A stretch of DNA of 64,000 nucleotides from Pseudoclavibacter terrae (GCF_008831075.1 NZ_WBJX01000002.1:310001-374000), one strand, 5' to 3'; numbered from the stretch's first letter, positions 8,093 through 16,708 are shown. Numbers and translations are program-made. The notes: generated by a model not told the origin, from the letters alone.

Positions 8093-9793
8093 TCACGCGC
8101 CGCCGAACCGGAGCGCCTCGGCGTCGAGGCGGTTCTGGGCCTGCTCGATCGTCCGCGACGAGTAGGTGCCGGATGACCTGGCGTCGAGCAGCGCGAGCTG
8201 GGCGTTCTCGAGCAGGATGCGCGTGAGCTCTCGGCGCTGCAGGTGCGCGTCGTCGAGATCCTCGTCAAGCTCCGCGCGGTTGGCGAGGAGGCCGCCCATG
8301 CGAGACGCGAGCGCGCGCACCTGCTCGAGGACCTCCGGGTCGTACGCCTGTCCGTCCGCGCGCCGCAGCTCGGGGTTCGCGAGCGAATCCTGTGCGACCT
8401 CGAAGACCTCGTCAGCGAGGCTCGAGAGCTCCCGCGCGTCTGCCTGCGCGTCGGTGCCGGTCACGCCGAGCCGCTTGATGAGCCAGGGGAGCGAACCGCC
8501 CTGGACCACGAGCGTGACGATCGCGACGGTGAAGGCGATGAGGATGAGCTGCGGTCGGTACGGGAAATCCGAGGGCAGCGACTGCGCGGCAGCGAGCGTC
8601 ACGACGCCCCGCATCCCCGACCAGGCGAGCACGGCTCCACCGCGCCAGCCCAGCCCCTCGTCCCGGTAGAACGCCATGTCCGCGCTCGCCCGCTTCGCCC
8701 GGTCGAGCAGGCGTGGCCGCACGTTGTCCTTGCCGGCGACGCGCTCAAGGAACCGGTCGAGGCGAGGAGCGACGAGCGTGGCCCTGCGCTGTTCGCTGCG
8801 GAGCATCAGCACCAGGGGAATGACGAACGCGACCCTGATGAGGACGAGGGCCGCGGTCGCGAGGAGCCCGATGCCGACCGCGTGCAGGAGGCCGATGCCG
8901 TCCTCGTCGCCGTCGACCGACTCGATGAGCGCCGAGAGCTCGAATCCCATGAGGAGGAAGACGCCGTTCTCCAGGAGCAGCTGCGCCGTGCGCCAGTTGG
9001 TGCGCTCGCTCATGCGGTCCTGTGGACTGAAGCGGCTGGCACTCGCGTGCCCTGTGACGAGACCGGCGACGACGACGGCGAGCACGCCGGAGCCACCGAT
9101 CTCCTCGGTGGGCACGTAGGCCAGGAACGGCACCGTGAACGAGATCGCGGTCGTGAGCACGGGGCTGCCCAGCTTCGAGCGCACGAACACGGTGACTGCA
9201 CCGACAACGGCGCCGAGCACAACGGCGAGCGCCACGGCGAGCACGAAGTCGCCGACCGCACCCCAGAACGAGAGGGCCCCGGCCGTCGCCGCGATGGCAC
9301 TGCGCAGCATGACGAGGGCCGTCGCGTCATTCACGAGCCCCTCGCCCTCGAGCACCGTCACGAGACGGGGTGGCAGCCCGAGCCGCTTGCCGATGGCTGT
9401 CGCCGCCACGGCGTCCGGCGGGCTGATGACGGCGCCGAGCGCGACCGCTGCGGCGAAGTTCAGCTCCGGGAGCAGCGCGAAGAGGAGCAGCCCGCTGCCG
9501 AACGCGGAGATGATCACGAGCAGCACGGACAGGCCGGTGATGGAGCGCAGGTTGCGGCGAAAGTCGGTCAGCGGAACGTTCACGGCGGCCGAGTAGAGGA
9601 TCGGCGGGAGCACGATCGTGAGGATGATCTCCGGCGGGAACTCGAAGTCGGGGACCCCGGGGAGATAGCCGACGCCGATGCCCACGAGGACCAGCAGGAT
9701 GGGCGCGGCCACCCCGAGCCTCGGTGCGATCGCGGCGACCGCGACGATGATGAGGATCGCGGCGACGCCGAAGACTGCGAGTTCGAGCTCCAT
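8093..9793 (-). CDS. Na+/H+ antiporter, CPA1 (NhaP/NHE) family
   Basis: A 566-residue inner-membrane cation/proton antiporter. About a dozen hydrophobic segments fill the first two thirds, beginning right after the start (FGVAAILIIVAVAAIA). Family motifs are ISPPDAVAATAIGKR, EGEGLVNDATA and, late in the membrane part, GMRGVVTLAAAQSLP. A charged cytoplasmic tail of about 120 residues follows (RELSSLADEVFEVAQ onward). The frame is open further upstream, but the ATG at 9793 places the first membrane helix at the N-terminus and is the best start. The expected role is sodium/proton exchange for pH and salt tolerance. It stands alone, convergent with the baeRF gene and divergent from the monooxygenase operon. 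Confidence 0.88.
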   Translation of the reverse strand: MELELAVFGVAAILIIVAVAAIAPRLGVAAPILLVLVGIGVGYLPGVPDFEFPPEIILTIVLPPILYSAAVNVPLTDFRRNLRSITGLSVLLVIISAFGSGLLLFALLPELNFAAAVALGAVISPPDAVAATAIGKRLGLPPRLVTVLEGEGLVNDATALVMLRSAIAATAGALSFWGAVGDFVLAVALAVVLGAVVGAVTVFVRSKLGSPVLTTAISFTVPFLAYVPTEEIGGSGVLAVVVAGLVTGHASASRFSPQDRMSERTNWRTAQLLLENGVFLLMGFELSALIESVDGDEDGIGLLHAVGIGLLATAALVLIRVAFVIPLVLMLRSEQRRATLVAPRLDRFLERVAGKDNVRPRLLDRAKRASADMAFYRDEGLGWRGGAVLAWSGMRGVVTLAAAQSLPSDFPYRPQLILIAFTVAIVTLVVQGGSLPWLIKRLGVTGTDAQADARELSSLADEVFEVAQDSLANPELRRADGQAYDPEVLEQVRALASRMGGLLANRAELDEDLDDAHLQRRELTRILLENAQLALLDARSSGTYSSRTIEQAQNRLDAEALRFGGA

Positions 9794-9844
9794 GGAACAG
9801 CAGACTAATCGGCTGGGGAAGCCCGGCCGCCCCGGGACGCGCGT

Positions 9845-9866
9845 CGAAATGTTGCACTCCATTTCG
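9845..9866. promoter_or_regulatory. Inverted repeat upstream of the monooxygenase operon
   Basis: CGAAATG and CATTTCG form perfect 7-base arms separated by 8 bases (TTGCACTC). This is one of the few AT-richer spots in the 193-base divergent region between the antiporter and the flavin monooxygenase genes. It is a plausible operator for a dimeric repressor such as the MarR-HhH protein at 12697-13395; that pairing is only a guess. Confidence 0.4.
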
Positions 9867-9986
9867 GTCGGTGACGCGCCCCGACGCCCGGCCTCCACGC
9901 ACGGACCTACGATCGGGCAACTCCACGCACCGTCAGCACCTCTGCTCCGGCGTTCGTGGGGCCCACGATCCCGTGAGAGAGGCACC

Positions 9987-11261
9987 ATGACGAGACGCCA
10001 AGGACCCGGACGATTCACGGTCGGACTCGCCCTCCAGGGAGCTGGCTGGCATCCGGCCGCCTGGACGGTCCTCCCGCGCGGTGACGGCACCAGGCTCACC
10101 GAGCTCGGCTACTGGCGCGACCTCGTGCAGCACGCCGAACGAGCCGGCATCGACTACGTCACCTTCGAGGACGCCTACCAGATCGAGGGGGGCGCCCCAG
10201 ACTGGGAGGCGCCCCGCGACCTCGCCGAGGTGTCGCTCGACGCGACCCTCCTGGCAGCGTCGCTCGCACCGCTCACGAAGCGCATCGGGCTGGTCCCGAC
10301 CATCGGTCTGACGCACGCGGAGCCCTTCCACGCGGCCACGAGCATCCAGACCCTCGACCACGTCTCGCTCGGCCGTGCCGGACTGCGCGCGAAACTGAGC
10401 GCGAGTGCGGCCGAGGCCGCGAGCTTCGGCCGCAAGAGCTCGCTCGGCCTCGACGCGATCTTCGCGGAGGGCACCGACGCGGTCGAGGTCATCCGCCGAC
10501 TCTGGGACAGCTGGGAAGACGACGCCGTCATCCGCGACGAGAGCACCGGCCGCTTCATCGACGCCGATCGCCTGCACTACGCCGACTTCGAGGGAGAGCA
10601 CTTCAGCGTCAAGGGGCCATCGATCGTGCCCCGCTCACCGCAGGGCCAGCCCCCCGTCTTCGCCCTCGCGCAGGCCGAGGAGTCGTTCGACTTCGCGGCT
10701 CGGCAGGCAGATGTCGTGTTCATCACTCCGGGTCGCTCGACGGTCGCGGAGCTGGTGGCGACCATCAGGGACGCGGAGCTGCGTGTGGGCCGCACGGGGG
10801 AGCCGCTGCGCATCGTCGCCGACCTGGAGATCTTCCTCGGCGACGAAGACGGCTCCACCGAAGAGCACTTCCGCGCCCTCGACGAGCGTGTCCGCGCGGA
10901 CTCCGGGTATCGCAGCGACACGAGGGTCGTCGTGCGCTCGAACGTCATCACGGCAGAGCTCATCGCGAAGTACGCCGACGCTGGCCTCGACGGCGTCCGC
11001 GTCCGCCCGCTCACGCACGGCGACGTGGCCGAGTTCGTCGACCGCGTTCGGCCGATGCTCGAGGCCAGGGGCATCGTCGCGCCCCCGAACCCGCGCGAGA
11101 AGTCGCCGAGCCTTCGAAAGACGTTCGGCCTCGTCCCTCGGCCGGCCAACCGGTTCGCAGCCTCCCACGCGGAGCGGCCCGGAACCGCAGGCTCCGCAGC
11201 GACTCGCGCTCCCAGGAGCTCCACGCAGGCGGCACCCGCACGAAAGGCACACCGCGCATGA
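9987..11261 (+). CDS. LLM-class flavin-dependent oxidoreductase
   Basis: A 424-residue luciferase-like (F420- or FMNH2-dependent) monooxygenase. Visible family features are the early strand FTVGLALQGAGWHPAAW, VTFEDAYQ, the IGLVPTIGLTHAEPFHAATS segment and SFGRKSSLGLDAIF. A PGRSTVAELVATIRDAE segment lies in the C-terminal half. The frame continues upstream, but ATG at 9987 with a purine-rich GAGAGAGG ahead fits the family N-terminus. It overlaps the next monooxygenase gene by ATGA and leads the island. The family oxidises small organic molecules with reduced flavin supplied by a separate reductase; no dedicated flavin reductase gene is nearby. The substrate cannot be read from sequence. Confidence 0.85.
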   Translation: MTRRQGPGRFTVGLALQGAGWHPAAWTVLPRGDGTRLTELGYWRDLVQHAERAGIDYVTFEDAYQIEGGAPDWEAPRDLAEVSLDATLLAASLAPLTKRIGLVPTIGLTHAEPFHAATSIQTLDHVSLGRAGLRAKLSASAAEAASFGRKSSLGLDAIFAEGTDAVEVIRRLWDSWEDDAVIRDESTGRFIDADRLHYADFEGEHFSVKGPSIVPRSPQGQPPVFALAQAEESFDFAARQADVVFITPGRSTVAELVATIRDAELRVGRTGEPLRIVADLEIFLGDEDGSTEEHFRALDERVRADSGYRSDTRVVVRSNVITAELIAKYADAGLDGVRVRPLTHGDVAEFVDRVRPMLEARGIVAPPNPREKSPSLRKTFGLVPRPANRFAASHAERPGTAGSAATRAPRSSTQAAPARKAHRA

Positions 11262-12655
11262 CCAGCTCACCACTCAAGCAGGTCCACCTCGCCGCGCATT
11301 TCCCCGGCGTCAACAACACCACCATCTGGACCGACCCGGACGCCGGGAGCCAGATCGACCTCGCCTCCTTCCGCACCTTCGCGGAGACAGCGGAGCGCGG
11401 CAGGTTCGACTACCTCTTCCTCGCAGAGGGGCTGCGGCTCCGCGAGCACAAGGGGCGCATCCACGAGCTCGACGTCGTCGGTCGCCCCAACACGCTCGTG
11501 ATCCTCGCCGCCCTCGCGAGCCTCACCACCCACATCGGGCTCGTCGGCACGCTCTCCTCCACCTTCAACGAGCCCGCCGACCTCGCACGCCAGCTCGCGA
11601 CGCTCGACCACCTCTCCGGTGGCAGGGCGGGCTGGAACGTCGTCACCTCAAGCGACGCCTTCCATGGCCAGAACTTCCGCCGCGGTGGCTTCCTCGAGTA
11701 CTCGGAGCGCTACGAGCGCGCCGAGGAGTTCGTGCGGCTCTCGAAGCGCCTCTGGGACTCCTGGGAGTCCGACGCGATCGCTGCGAACCCAGGCCGTGGA
11801 GAGTACCTGCGCCAGGACGGCGTGCAGCGCATCAACCACGTCGGCAAGCACTTCGACATCGAGACCATCTCGAACGTGCCGCGAAGCCCGCAACGGTACC
11901 CGGTCATCGTGCAGGCCGGCGACTCGCCGGCGGGGCGCGACTTCGCATCCGCGAACGCCGAGATCATCTTCTCGCTGCACGCGGCCTTCGAGGACGGCAA
12001 GCGGTTCTTCGACGACGTCAAGTCCCGCCTCCCCGCCGTCGGGAGGTCGAAGGACTCGCTCCTCATCATGCCCGCCGCGACCTTCGTCGTGGGGGACTCC
12101 GAGGCGGATGCACGCGAGCGGTCCCGCGAGGAGGCACTCGCCCAGATCAGCCCGCAGACGGCGATCGCGATGCTCGAGCAGGTGTGGGGGAGGGACCTGT
12201 CCGACGTCGACCCGGACGGGCCGCTTCCCGACCTCGAACCCGGCGACCAGCTCATCCGTGCCGGTCAGGCCAACGACCTCTCCAAGCAGCGCGCCCAGAT
12301 CTCGAAGTTCCGGGAAATCGCGGAGCGCGAGTCGCTCAGCGTCCGAGAGCTCATGCTGAAGCTCAACACGCGCCACACGTTCGTCGGAACCGGCTCCCAC
12401 ATCGCCGACGAGATCTCACGCTACGTGCAGGGCGGTGCCGCGGACGGGTTCGTGATCGTCCCCTCCCTCATCCCGAACGGGCTCGACCGGTTCGTGGACG
12501 AGGTCATCCCCGAGCTGCAGGAGCGCGGCGTGTATCGCGAGGAGTACACGCCGGGAGCGACCCTCCGCGAAACCCTCGGCCTGCCGTCCGAGCCGCCGTC
12601 GGCGGAGGCACCGAGCGGTCAGCTGCTCGGCACAGGAGGTGCCGTCGGGGCCTGA
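11258..12655 (+). CDS. NtaA/SnaA/DszA-family flavin-dependent monooxygenase
   Basis: A 465-residue flavin-dependent monooxygenase of the NtaA/SnaA/DszA/YxeK group. Diagnostic stretches are FLAEGLRLREHKGRIHELD, LSSTFNEPADLARQL, LDHLSGGRAGWNVVTS and FLEYSERYERAEEFV. Members use FMNH2 and O2 to cleave C-S or C-N bonds in nitrilotriacetate, dibenzothiophene sulfone, succinylated cysteine or pristinamycin IIB precursors. The start overlaps the stop of the preceding monooxygenase (ATGA), so both are probably made together and may act in sequence on an imported substrate. A peptide-type ABC importer lies downstream. The exact substrate is unknown. Confidence 0.88.
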   Translation: MTSSPLKQVHLAAHFPGVNNTTIWTDPDAGSQIDLASFRTFAETAERGRFDYLFLAEGLRLREHKGRIHELDVVGRPNTLVILAALASLTTHIGLVGTLSSTFNEPADLARQLATLDHLSGGRAGWNVVTSSDAFHGQNFRRGGFLEYSERYERAEEFVRLSKRLWDSWESDAIAANPGRGEYLRQDGVQRINHVGKHFDIETISNVPRSPQRYPVIVQAGDSPAGRDFASANAEIIFSLHAAFEDGKRFFDDVKSRLPAVGRSKDSLLIMPAATFVVGDSEADARERSREEALAQISPQTAIAMLEQVWGRDLSDVDPDGPLPDLEPGDQLIRAGQANDLSKQRAQISKFREIAERESLSVRELMLKLNTRHTFVGTGSHIADEISRYVQGGAADGFVIVPSLIPNGLDRFVDEVIPELQERGVYREEYTPGATLRETLGLPSEPPSAEAPSGQLLGTGGAVGA

Positions 12656-12696
12656 GCTCCCGGCGCGTGGACGAGTGCCCCGAGTGCGCCGCGACG

Positions 12697-13395
12697 TCAG
12701 CGCTGGAGCGGCGCGAGGCCTCGCGCGTCGAGCGCGGTCTCCAGAAGGCCGACGGCCCTCGGCCCCACGCCGTGCAGCGACAGGAGGTGCTCGCGGCTCG
12801 CTCCAGCGACGTCTCCGAGCATCGTCTGGCCAGCCTCCGCCAACGCGCGCGTCGCCGGAGCGCCGATCCCGAGGCGCGCGAGCGGTTCCGCGTCGCCCGT
12901 CGAGGGCTCGGCGGGGCCCCGATGCACGCCGAAACGGTCCTCTGGGTCGATCCGGCCCAGCAGCTTCTGGGAGAGGCGGCCGAGCGTGCTGAACTCCTCC
13001 GGGGTGAGGGCGTCGACGATGAGCTCGCGCACCTTGGCGACGTGCCCTGGCGCGGTCTCCTCGAGGAACGACATCCCCTCGTCGCTGAGCTTGGCGATCT
13101 TCGCCCGGCGATCGTCTGGGTGGCTCGTGCGCTCGACGTAGCCTCGCTGCTCGAGACCGAGGACGACCCTGGAGAGGCGGGGGAGCGTCGCGTTGGTGCG
13201 CGTCGCGAGGTCGGTCATCCGCAGGCTGCGCCCCGGCGATTCCGAGAGTACGGCCATCACGAGGTACTCGTAGTGCGTGACGCCGGCGTCATTGCCGAGC
13301 TGAGTGTCGAGTGCCCCCGGGAGGAGCTCGACGACCCCGATGAAGTGCAGCCACGAGTGCTGCTCGTCTGCGGTCAGCCATCTGGGTTCGGTCAT
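12697..13395 (-). CDS. MarR-family repressor fused to a C-terminal helix-hairpin-helix domain
   Basis: A 232-residue protein. Residues 15-150 form a MarR winged helix (MTDLATRTNATLPRLSRV recognition region at 60-77, wing with HPDDRRAKIAKLSDEG at 92-107). After a linker at about 152-170, residues 172-232 carry a helix-hairpin-helix module like the RNA polymerase alpha C-terminal domain or the RuvA/UvrC HhH (LGIGAPATRALAEAG, then LLSLHGVGPRAVGLL at 204-218). Typical MarR proteins are about 150 residues and lack this tail. The frame is open upstream, but ATG at 13395 gives a normal MarR N-terminus. The gene is divergent from the dioxygenase/esterase pair with only 60 bases between, so it probably represses that pair and itself. 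Confidence 0.8.
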   Translation of the reverse strand: MTEPRWLTADEQHSWLHFIGVVELLPGALDTQLGNDAGVTHYEYLVMAVLSESPGRSLRMTDLATRTNATLPRLSRVVLGLEQRGYVERTSHPDDRRAKIAKLSDEGMSFLEETAPGHVAKVRELIVDALTPEEFSTLGRLSQKLLGRIDPEDRFGVHRGPAEPSTGDAEPLARLGIGAPATRALAEAGQTMLGDVAGASREHLLSLHGVGPRAVGLLETALDARGLAPLQR

Positions 13396-13414
13396 TGCCC
13401 CATTGTCCCGACTT

Positions 13415-13434
13415 TTAGTTGTAGATGCAAGTTT
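13415..13434. promoter_or_regulatory. AT-rich divergent promoter/operator candidate
   Basis: TTAGTTGTAGATGCAAGTTT sits in the 60-base gap between the divergent MarR-HhH and dioxygenase genes. It is far more AT-rich than its surroundings and has an imperfect TTG/CAA dyad, as many MarR operators do. It is the natural place for autoregulation. The arms match weakly, so this is suggestive only. Confidence 0.45.
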
Positions 13435-13455
13435 TTGAGTGCTACGGTTCCTGGC

Positions 13456-14340
13456 ATGACGACAACAGACGGCGACAAGCTCGACGCAGGCACCGGCATG
13501 GGCCTCGTCTCCCTCCACGTCGGCGACCTCGCCGCGCAATCCGAGTACTACCGAACTGCCCTCGCGCTCGAGCCGATGGCTGAGGCCGACGGCGAGATCA
13601 CGCTCGGCCGTGGGCAGACTCCGCTGGTGCGCCTGCGCCACACCCCGGGCCTCCCGATTCCTTCGCGCCGTGCCGCTGGGCTCTTCCACACGGCGCTCCT
13701 CTTCGAGACGCCGAGCGACCTCGCCGCGACGGTCTACCGAGCCGCACAGCACAAGCGCTCGCAGTTCGTCGGCTCCTCCGACCACCACGTGAGCGAGGCG
13801 TTCTACTTCACCGATCCGGAGGGCAACGGCATCGAGCTCTACACCGACCGGCCCCGCGACACCTGGCTCGACGCCTCAGGCCGCATCGCCATGTCGACCG
13901 AGTTCCTCGACCCGAACGCCTACCTGCGCGCCAACCTCGTCGAAGCGACCGCGGATGCGCCGAACACCGCAGCAGCCGACGTCGGCCACGTGCACCTGCA
14001 GGTCGGCGACGTCGACACCGCTCGAGGGTTCTACGTCGACACCCTCGGCTTCGAGACGACCACGACCTATCCGGGTGCCCTCTTCGTGAGCGCAGGCGGC
14101 TACCACCACCACGTCGCCCTCAACGTGTGGAACAGCGCGGGAGCCGGCCCCCGAGCCGCGACTCTCGGACTCGGCCAGCTCACCATCGAGGTGCCTGCCC
14201 GCGACGAGCTCGATGCGGTCGCCGACCGACTTCGGGGCGCAGGCCTGCAGTTCGCGGATGACGGCGCCTCCATCACCGTGCTGGACCCGTGGCGCTCCGA
14301 AGTGGTGCTGCGAACACGCGACCAGGCGGTCGCCGCATGA
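13456..14340 (+). CDS. VOC-family ring-cleavage dioxygenase/glyoxalase (CatE/MhqO-like)
   Basis: A 294-residue protein made of two vicinal-oxygen-chelate modules, about residues 15-120 and 158-285. Candidate metal ligands are the His in SLHVGDL and the Glu in GNGIELYTDRP in the first module, and the His residues of GHVHLQVGD and YHHHVALNVW in the second. Extradiol dioxygenases of this type open catechol or hydroquinone rings; bacillary relatives (CatE, MhqO, MhqE) are induced by quinones. The start is ATG at 13456. The stop overlaps the downstream esterase start (ATGA), so they form a two-gene unit divergent from the MarR-HhH gene. Confidence 0.8.
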   Translation: MTTTDGDKLDAGTGMGLVSLHVGDLAAQSEYYRTALALEPMAEADGEITLGRGQTPLVRLRHTPGLPIPSRRAAGLFHTALLFETPSDLAATVYRAAQHKRSQFVGSSDHHVSEAFYFTDPEGNGIELYTDRPRDTWLDASGRIAMSTEFLDPNAYLRANLVEATADAPNTAAADVGHVHLQVGDVDTARGFYVDTLGFETTTTYPGALFVSAGGYHHHVALNVWNSAGAGPRAATLGLGQLTIEVPARDELDAVADRLRGAGLQFADDGASITVLDPWRSEVVLRTRDQAVAA

Positions 14341-14984
14341 GCCACCTCGCCATCACGACGGCCCTCACCTCCGCTGGGGGAAGCCTTCAGGACGAGGCGA
14401 CCGCCCGTCCGATCCTGCTGCTCATGCACGGCTACGGCTCCCACGAGGACGACCTCACCAGCCTCCTCCCGTCACTCGGCGACGCCTTCGCCTGGGCCTC
14501 GCTCCGCGCGCCGCTCGTTCTCCGCGAGCAGACACCCGCCGAGGTCGGCTCGTACGCGTGGGTGCCCATCGAGCGCCCCGGGCTCCCGGACCCGGCGCAG
14601 GCCGCGGCCGCGACCCACGCAGTGCTCGCCTGGCTCGACGAGCACACGCCGCCGACTGCGAGCATCATCCCCGTCGGGTTCTCCCAGGGTGGGCTCATGG
14701 TGACGCAGCTCCTCCGACGCGACCCGCAGCGGTTCGCGCGGGGCGCCGTGCTCTCCGGCTTCTCCCTCCAGGGCGAGCAACCCGGTGACGCCGAGCTGGC
14801 ACGCATCCGCCCGCCGGTGTTCTTCGGTCGCGGAGACCGGGACCAGATCATCAGCGACACGACCTTCGAGCGCACCACGGGCTGGCTCGCGGAGCACGCC
14901 ACCCCGACGGAGAAGGTCTACCCGGGGCTCGCGCACGGCATCTCGCCGCAGGAGCTCCAGGACCTCGCGGCGTTCCTCGCCTGA
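14337..14984 (+). CDS. Phospholipase/carboxylesterase-family alpha/beta hydrolase (MhqD-like)
   Basis: A 215-residue serine hydrolase of the phospholipase/carboxylesterase family. The nucleophile is Ser116 in GFSQGG, an acid is Asp167 or Asp169 in GRGDRDQ, and His200 lies in GLAHGIS. The oxyanion-hole region is LLLMHGYGSHEDDL (28-41). The length is normal for the family. Its start overlaps the dioxygenase stop (ATGA). A dioxygenase plus this hydrolase under a divergent MarR regulator is the same gene set as the quinone-responsive mhqED/mhqR module of Bacillus; the shared role in hydroquinone or aromatic electrophile disposal is inferred from that parallel. Confidence 0.82.
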   Translation: MSHLAITTALTSAGGSLQDEATARPILLLMHGYGSHEDDLTSLLPSLGDAFAWASLRAPLVLREQTPAEVGSYAWVPIERPGLPDPAQAAAATHAVLAWLDEHTPPTASIIPVGFSQGGLMVTQLLRRDPQRFARGAVLSGFSLQGEQPGDAELARIRPPVFFGRGDRDQIISDTTFERTTGWLAEHATPTEKVYPGLAHGISPQELQDLAAFLA

Positions 14985-14992
14985 GGACCTGC

Positions 14993-15062
14993 CACGCGGA
15001 ATGTGACCCCGCGTGTCCCCCTGGTACTCGAGATTTCGGCCGCCCGCTTCCGCTGGCGGCCG
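14993..15062 (+). terminator. Two successive hairpins between esterase and ABC transporter genes
   Basis: The first hairpin pairs CACGCGG (14993-14999) with CCGCGTG (15009-15015). The second pairs CGGCCGCC (15037-15044) with GGCGGCCG (15055-15062) and is followed by TCTT. They may end or attenuate the upstream transcript before the transporter operon. Neither has a proper T-run. Confidence 0.45.
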
Positions 15063-15073
15063 TCTTCCTAGTC

Positions 15074-15104
15074 TCTGGACATCCCCACCACGAAGGAGTC
15101 CAGA
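15074..15104 (+). promoter_or_regulatory. Possible hairpin enclosing the ribosome-binding site of the binding-protein gene
   Basis: TCTGGAC (15074-15080) can pair with GTCCAGA (15098-15104). The last A of the second arm is the first base of the ATG, and the AAGGAG ribosome-binding site at 15093-15098 abuts or enters that arm. Such a fold could mask initiation. It may be chance, as only seven bases pair. Confidence 0.35.
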
Positions 15105-16705
15105 TGACCCGCTCGACCAGATCCCTCTCCGCTGCCGCCCTCGCTGCGGTCGGGATGATGGCCCTGGCGTCGTGCGCCGGGCAGTCCGGGGCGACTCCGG
15201 CGGCGGATGCGGACCCCGTGCAGGGCGGCAACCTCCGCGTCGGCATCCTCAGCGACATCGGATGCATCGACCCAGCGCAGGTCGGCAACAACAACAACGT
15301 CAACATCGCCCGCCAGACCGTCGCGTCGCTCACGACGCAGGACGTCGAGACGGGTGAGGTGCTGCCGTGGCTCGCCGAGTCGTGGGAGATCTCCGACGAC
15401 GCCAAGGAGTTCACCTTCACCCTCGCCGAGGGCCCGACCTTCGCCGACGGCACGCCGATCGACGCGGAGGCCGTCAAGGCCAACGCCGAGGGCATCCAAG
15501 CGCTCGGCGCGAAGTCGCCGCTGGGCAATCTCTACCTGGCCGGCCTCGAATCGGTGACGGTCGTCGACCCGCAGACCGTCACCTACACCTTCGCCGAGCC
15601 GTCCGCGCAGTTCCTGCAGGCGACCTCGACCTTCACGCTCGGGCTCGTCTCCACGGAAAGCAGCAAGCTCAGCCAGGAAGAGCGCTGTGCCGGCAACCTC
15701 GTCGGTTCCGGCCCGTTCTCCGTCGAGTCGTACACGCCGAACGCCGAGACCGTGCTCACCGCGCGCGAGGACTACGCGTGGGGTGCGTCCACGACCGGGA
15801 ACACCGAGCGTCCCTACCTCGACACCATCACGTACTCGGTCATCCCAGAGGCCTCGACCCTCACCGGCTCGCTCCAGTCCGGTCAGCTCGACGTGTCGAC
15901 CGACGTGTCCTTCGTCGACCTCGACCCGCTCAAGAGCGCCGGAGCGACCGTCGAGAACCGGGCGAACCCGGGCGTCGTGTACAACCTCATCCCGAACGCC
16001 TCCCACCCCATCCTCTCGGACGAGAAGGTGCGCCTCGCCGTGCAGAAGAGCATCAACCGCGAGGAGCTCCTCGCGCTCCTGACGCCGGAGGACAGCCCGG
16101 CGACGAGCGTGCTCGCAACCTCGACCCCGTACTACAGCGACAAGAGCGACATCCTCGAGTTCAACACCGAGGAAGCCGCCAAGCTGCTCGACGAAGCAGG
16201 CTGGACCGAAGGAGCCGACGGCGTCCGCGAGAAGGACGGGCAGAAGCTGACCTTCGAGCTCGCCTACTGGCAGCCGACCACGAACGTGCTCGAGCAGGTG
16301 CAGGTGCAGCTGGCAGCCGTCGGCATCGACCTCCAGCTCCGCGAGGCACCCATCGCCGACGTCACTGCCATCAACGACGGCACGCAGCCGTTCACCTGGG
16401 CAAACATCACCCGCGCCGACCCGGACGCGCTGCGCATCTTCTTCTCGGCCGAAGGCGGCAACAAGTACAACTACCGCGAGGTGGGCCCGATCGACGAGGT
16501 CCTCAACTCGCAGGCGGCCGTCATCGACGCGGATGCGCGCCAGACCTCGGTCGACGACGCCGTCACGCAGCTGCTCGAGGAGGGCTACGCAGTTCCCGTC
16601 ATCCAGCTGTCGACGAACCTCGTCCAGGCGCCCGGCGTGCAGGGCACCCAGTTCGAAGCGTCCAGCCGACTCGACTTCTCGGCAGCCTGGAAGGCCGCGG
16701 AGTAG
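15104..16705 (+). CDS. ABC transporter substrate-binding lipoprotein (peptide/family 5)
   Basis: A 533-residue family 5 solute-binding protein. The N-terminus is a lipoprotein signal: Arg-containing n-region, hydrophobic AAALAAVGMMALASC with the lipobox LASC and Cys at about residue 26. The mature part has typical family segments such as WLAESWEISDDAKEFTFTL and ALLTPEDSPATSVL. The protein should be lipid-anchored outside the membrane and deliver an oligopeptide-like or other bulky substrate to the two permeases. It starts at ATG 15104 with AAGGAG six bases ahead and is three bases from the next gene. The association with monooxygenases suggests an organic compound rather than simple peptides; this is inference. 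Confidence 0.92.
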   Translation: MTRSTRSLSAAALAAVGMMALASCAGQSGATPAADADPVQGGNLRVGILSDIGCIDPAQVGNNNNVNIARQTVASLTTQDVETGEVLPWLAESWEISDDAKEFTFTLAEGPTFADGTPIDAEAVKANAEGIQALGAKSPLGNLYLAGLESVTVVDPQTVTYTFAEPSAQFLQATSTFTLGLVSTESSKLSQEERCAGNLVGSGPFSVESYTPNAETVLTAREDYAWGASTTGNTERPYLDTITYSVIPEASTLTGSLQSGQLDVSTDVSFVDLDPLKSAGATVENRANPGVVYNLIPNASHPILSDEKVRLAVQKSINREELLALLTPEDSPATSVLATSTPYYSDKSDILEFNTEEAAKLLDEAGWTEGADGVREKDGQKLTFELAYWQPTTNVLEQVQVQLAAVGIDLQLREAPIADVTAINDGTQPFTWANITRADPDALRIFFSAEGGNKYNYREVGPIDEVLNSQAAVIDADARQTSVDDAVTQLLEEGYAVPVIQLSTNLVQAPGVQGTQFEASSRLDFSAAWKAAE

Positions 16706-16708
16706 TTC

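Noticed and set aside
9794-9986. Riboswitch upstream of the flavin monooxygenases, for example FMN or SAM type
   Set aside because: No conserved riboswitch core was recognised; only one short dyad is present.
10405-14340. Apparent 1311-codon plus-strand protein ending in the dioxygenase
   Set aside because: The upstream part is an Arg/Ser/Pro-rich out-of-frame reading of the monooxygenase genes and of the MarR gene's complement. Only the part from 13456 has VOC domain features.
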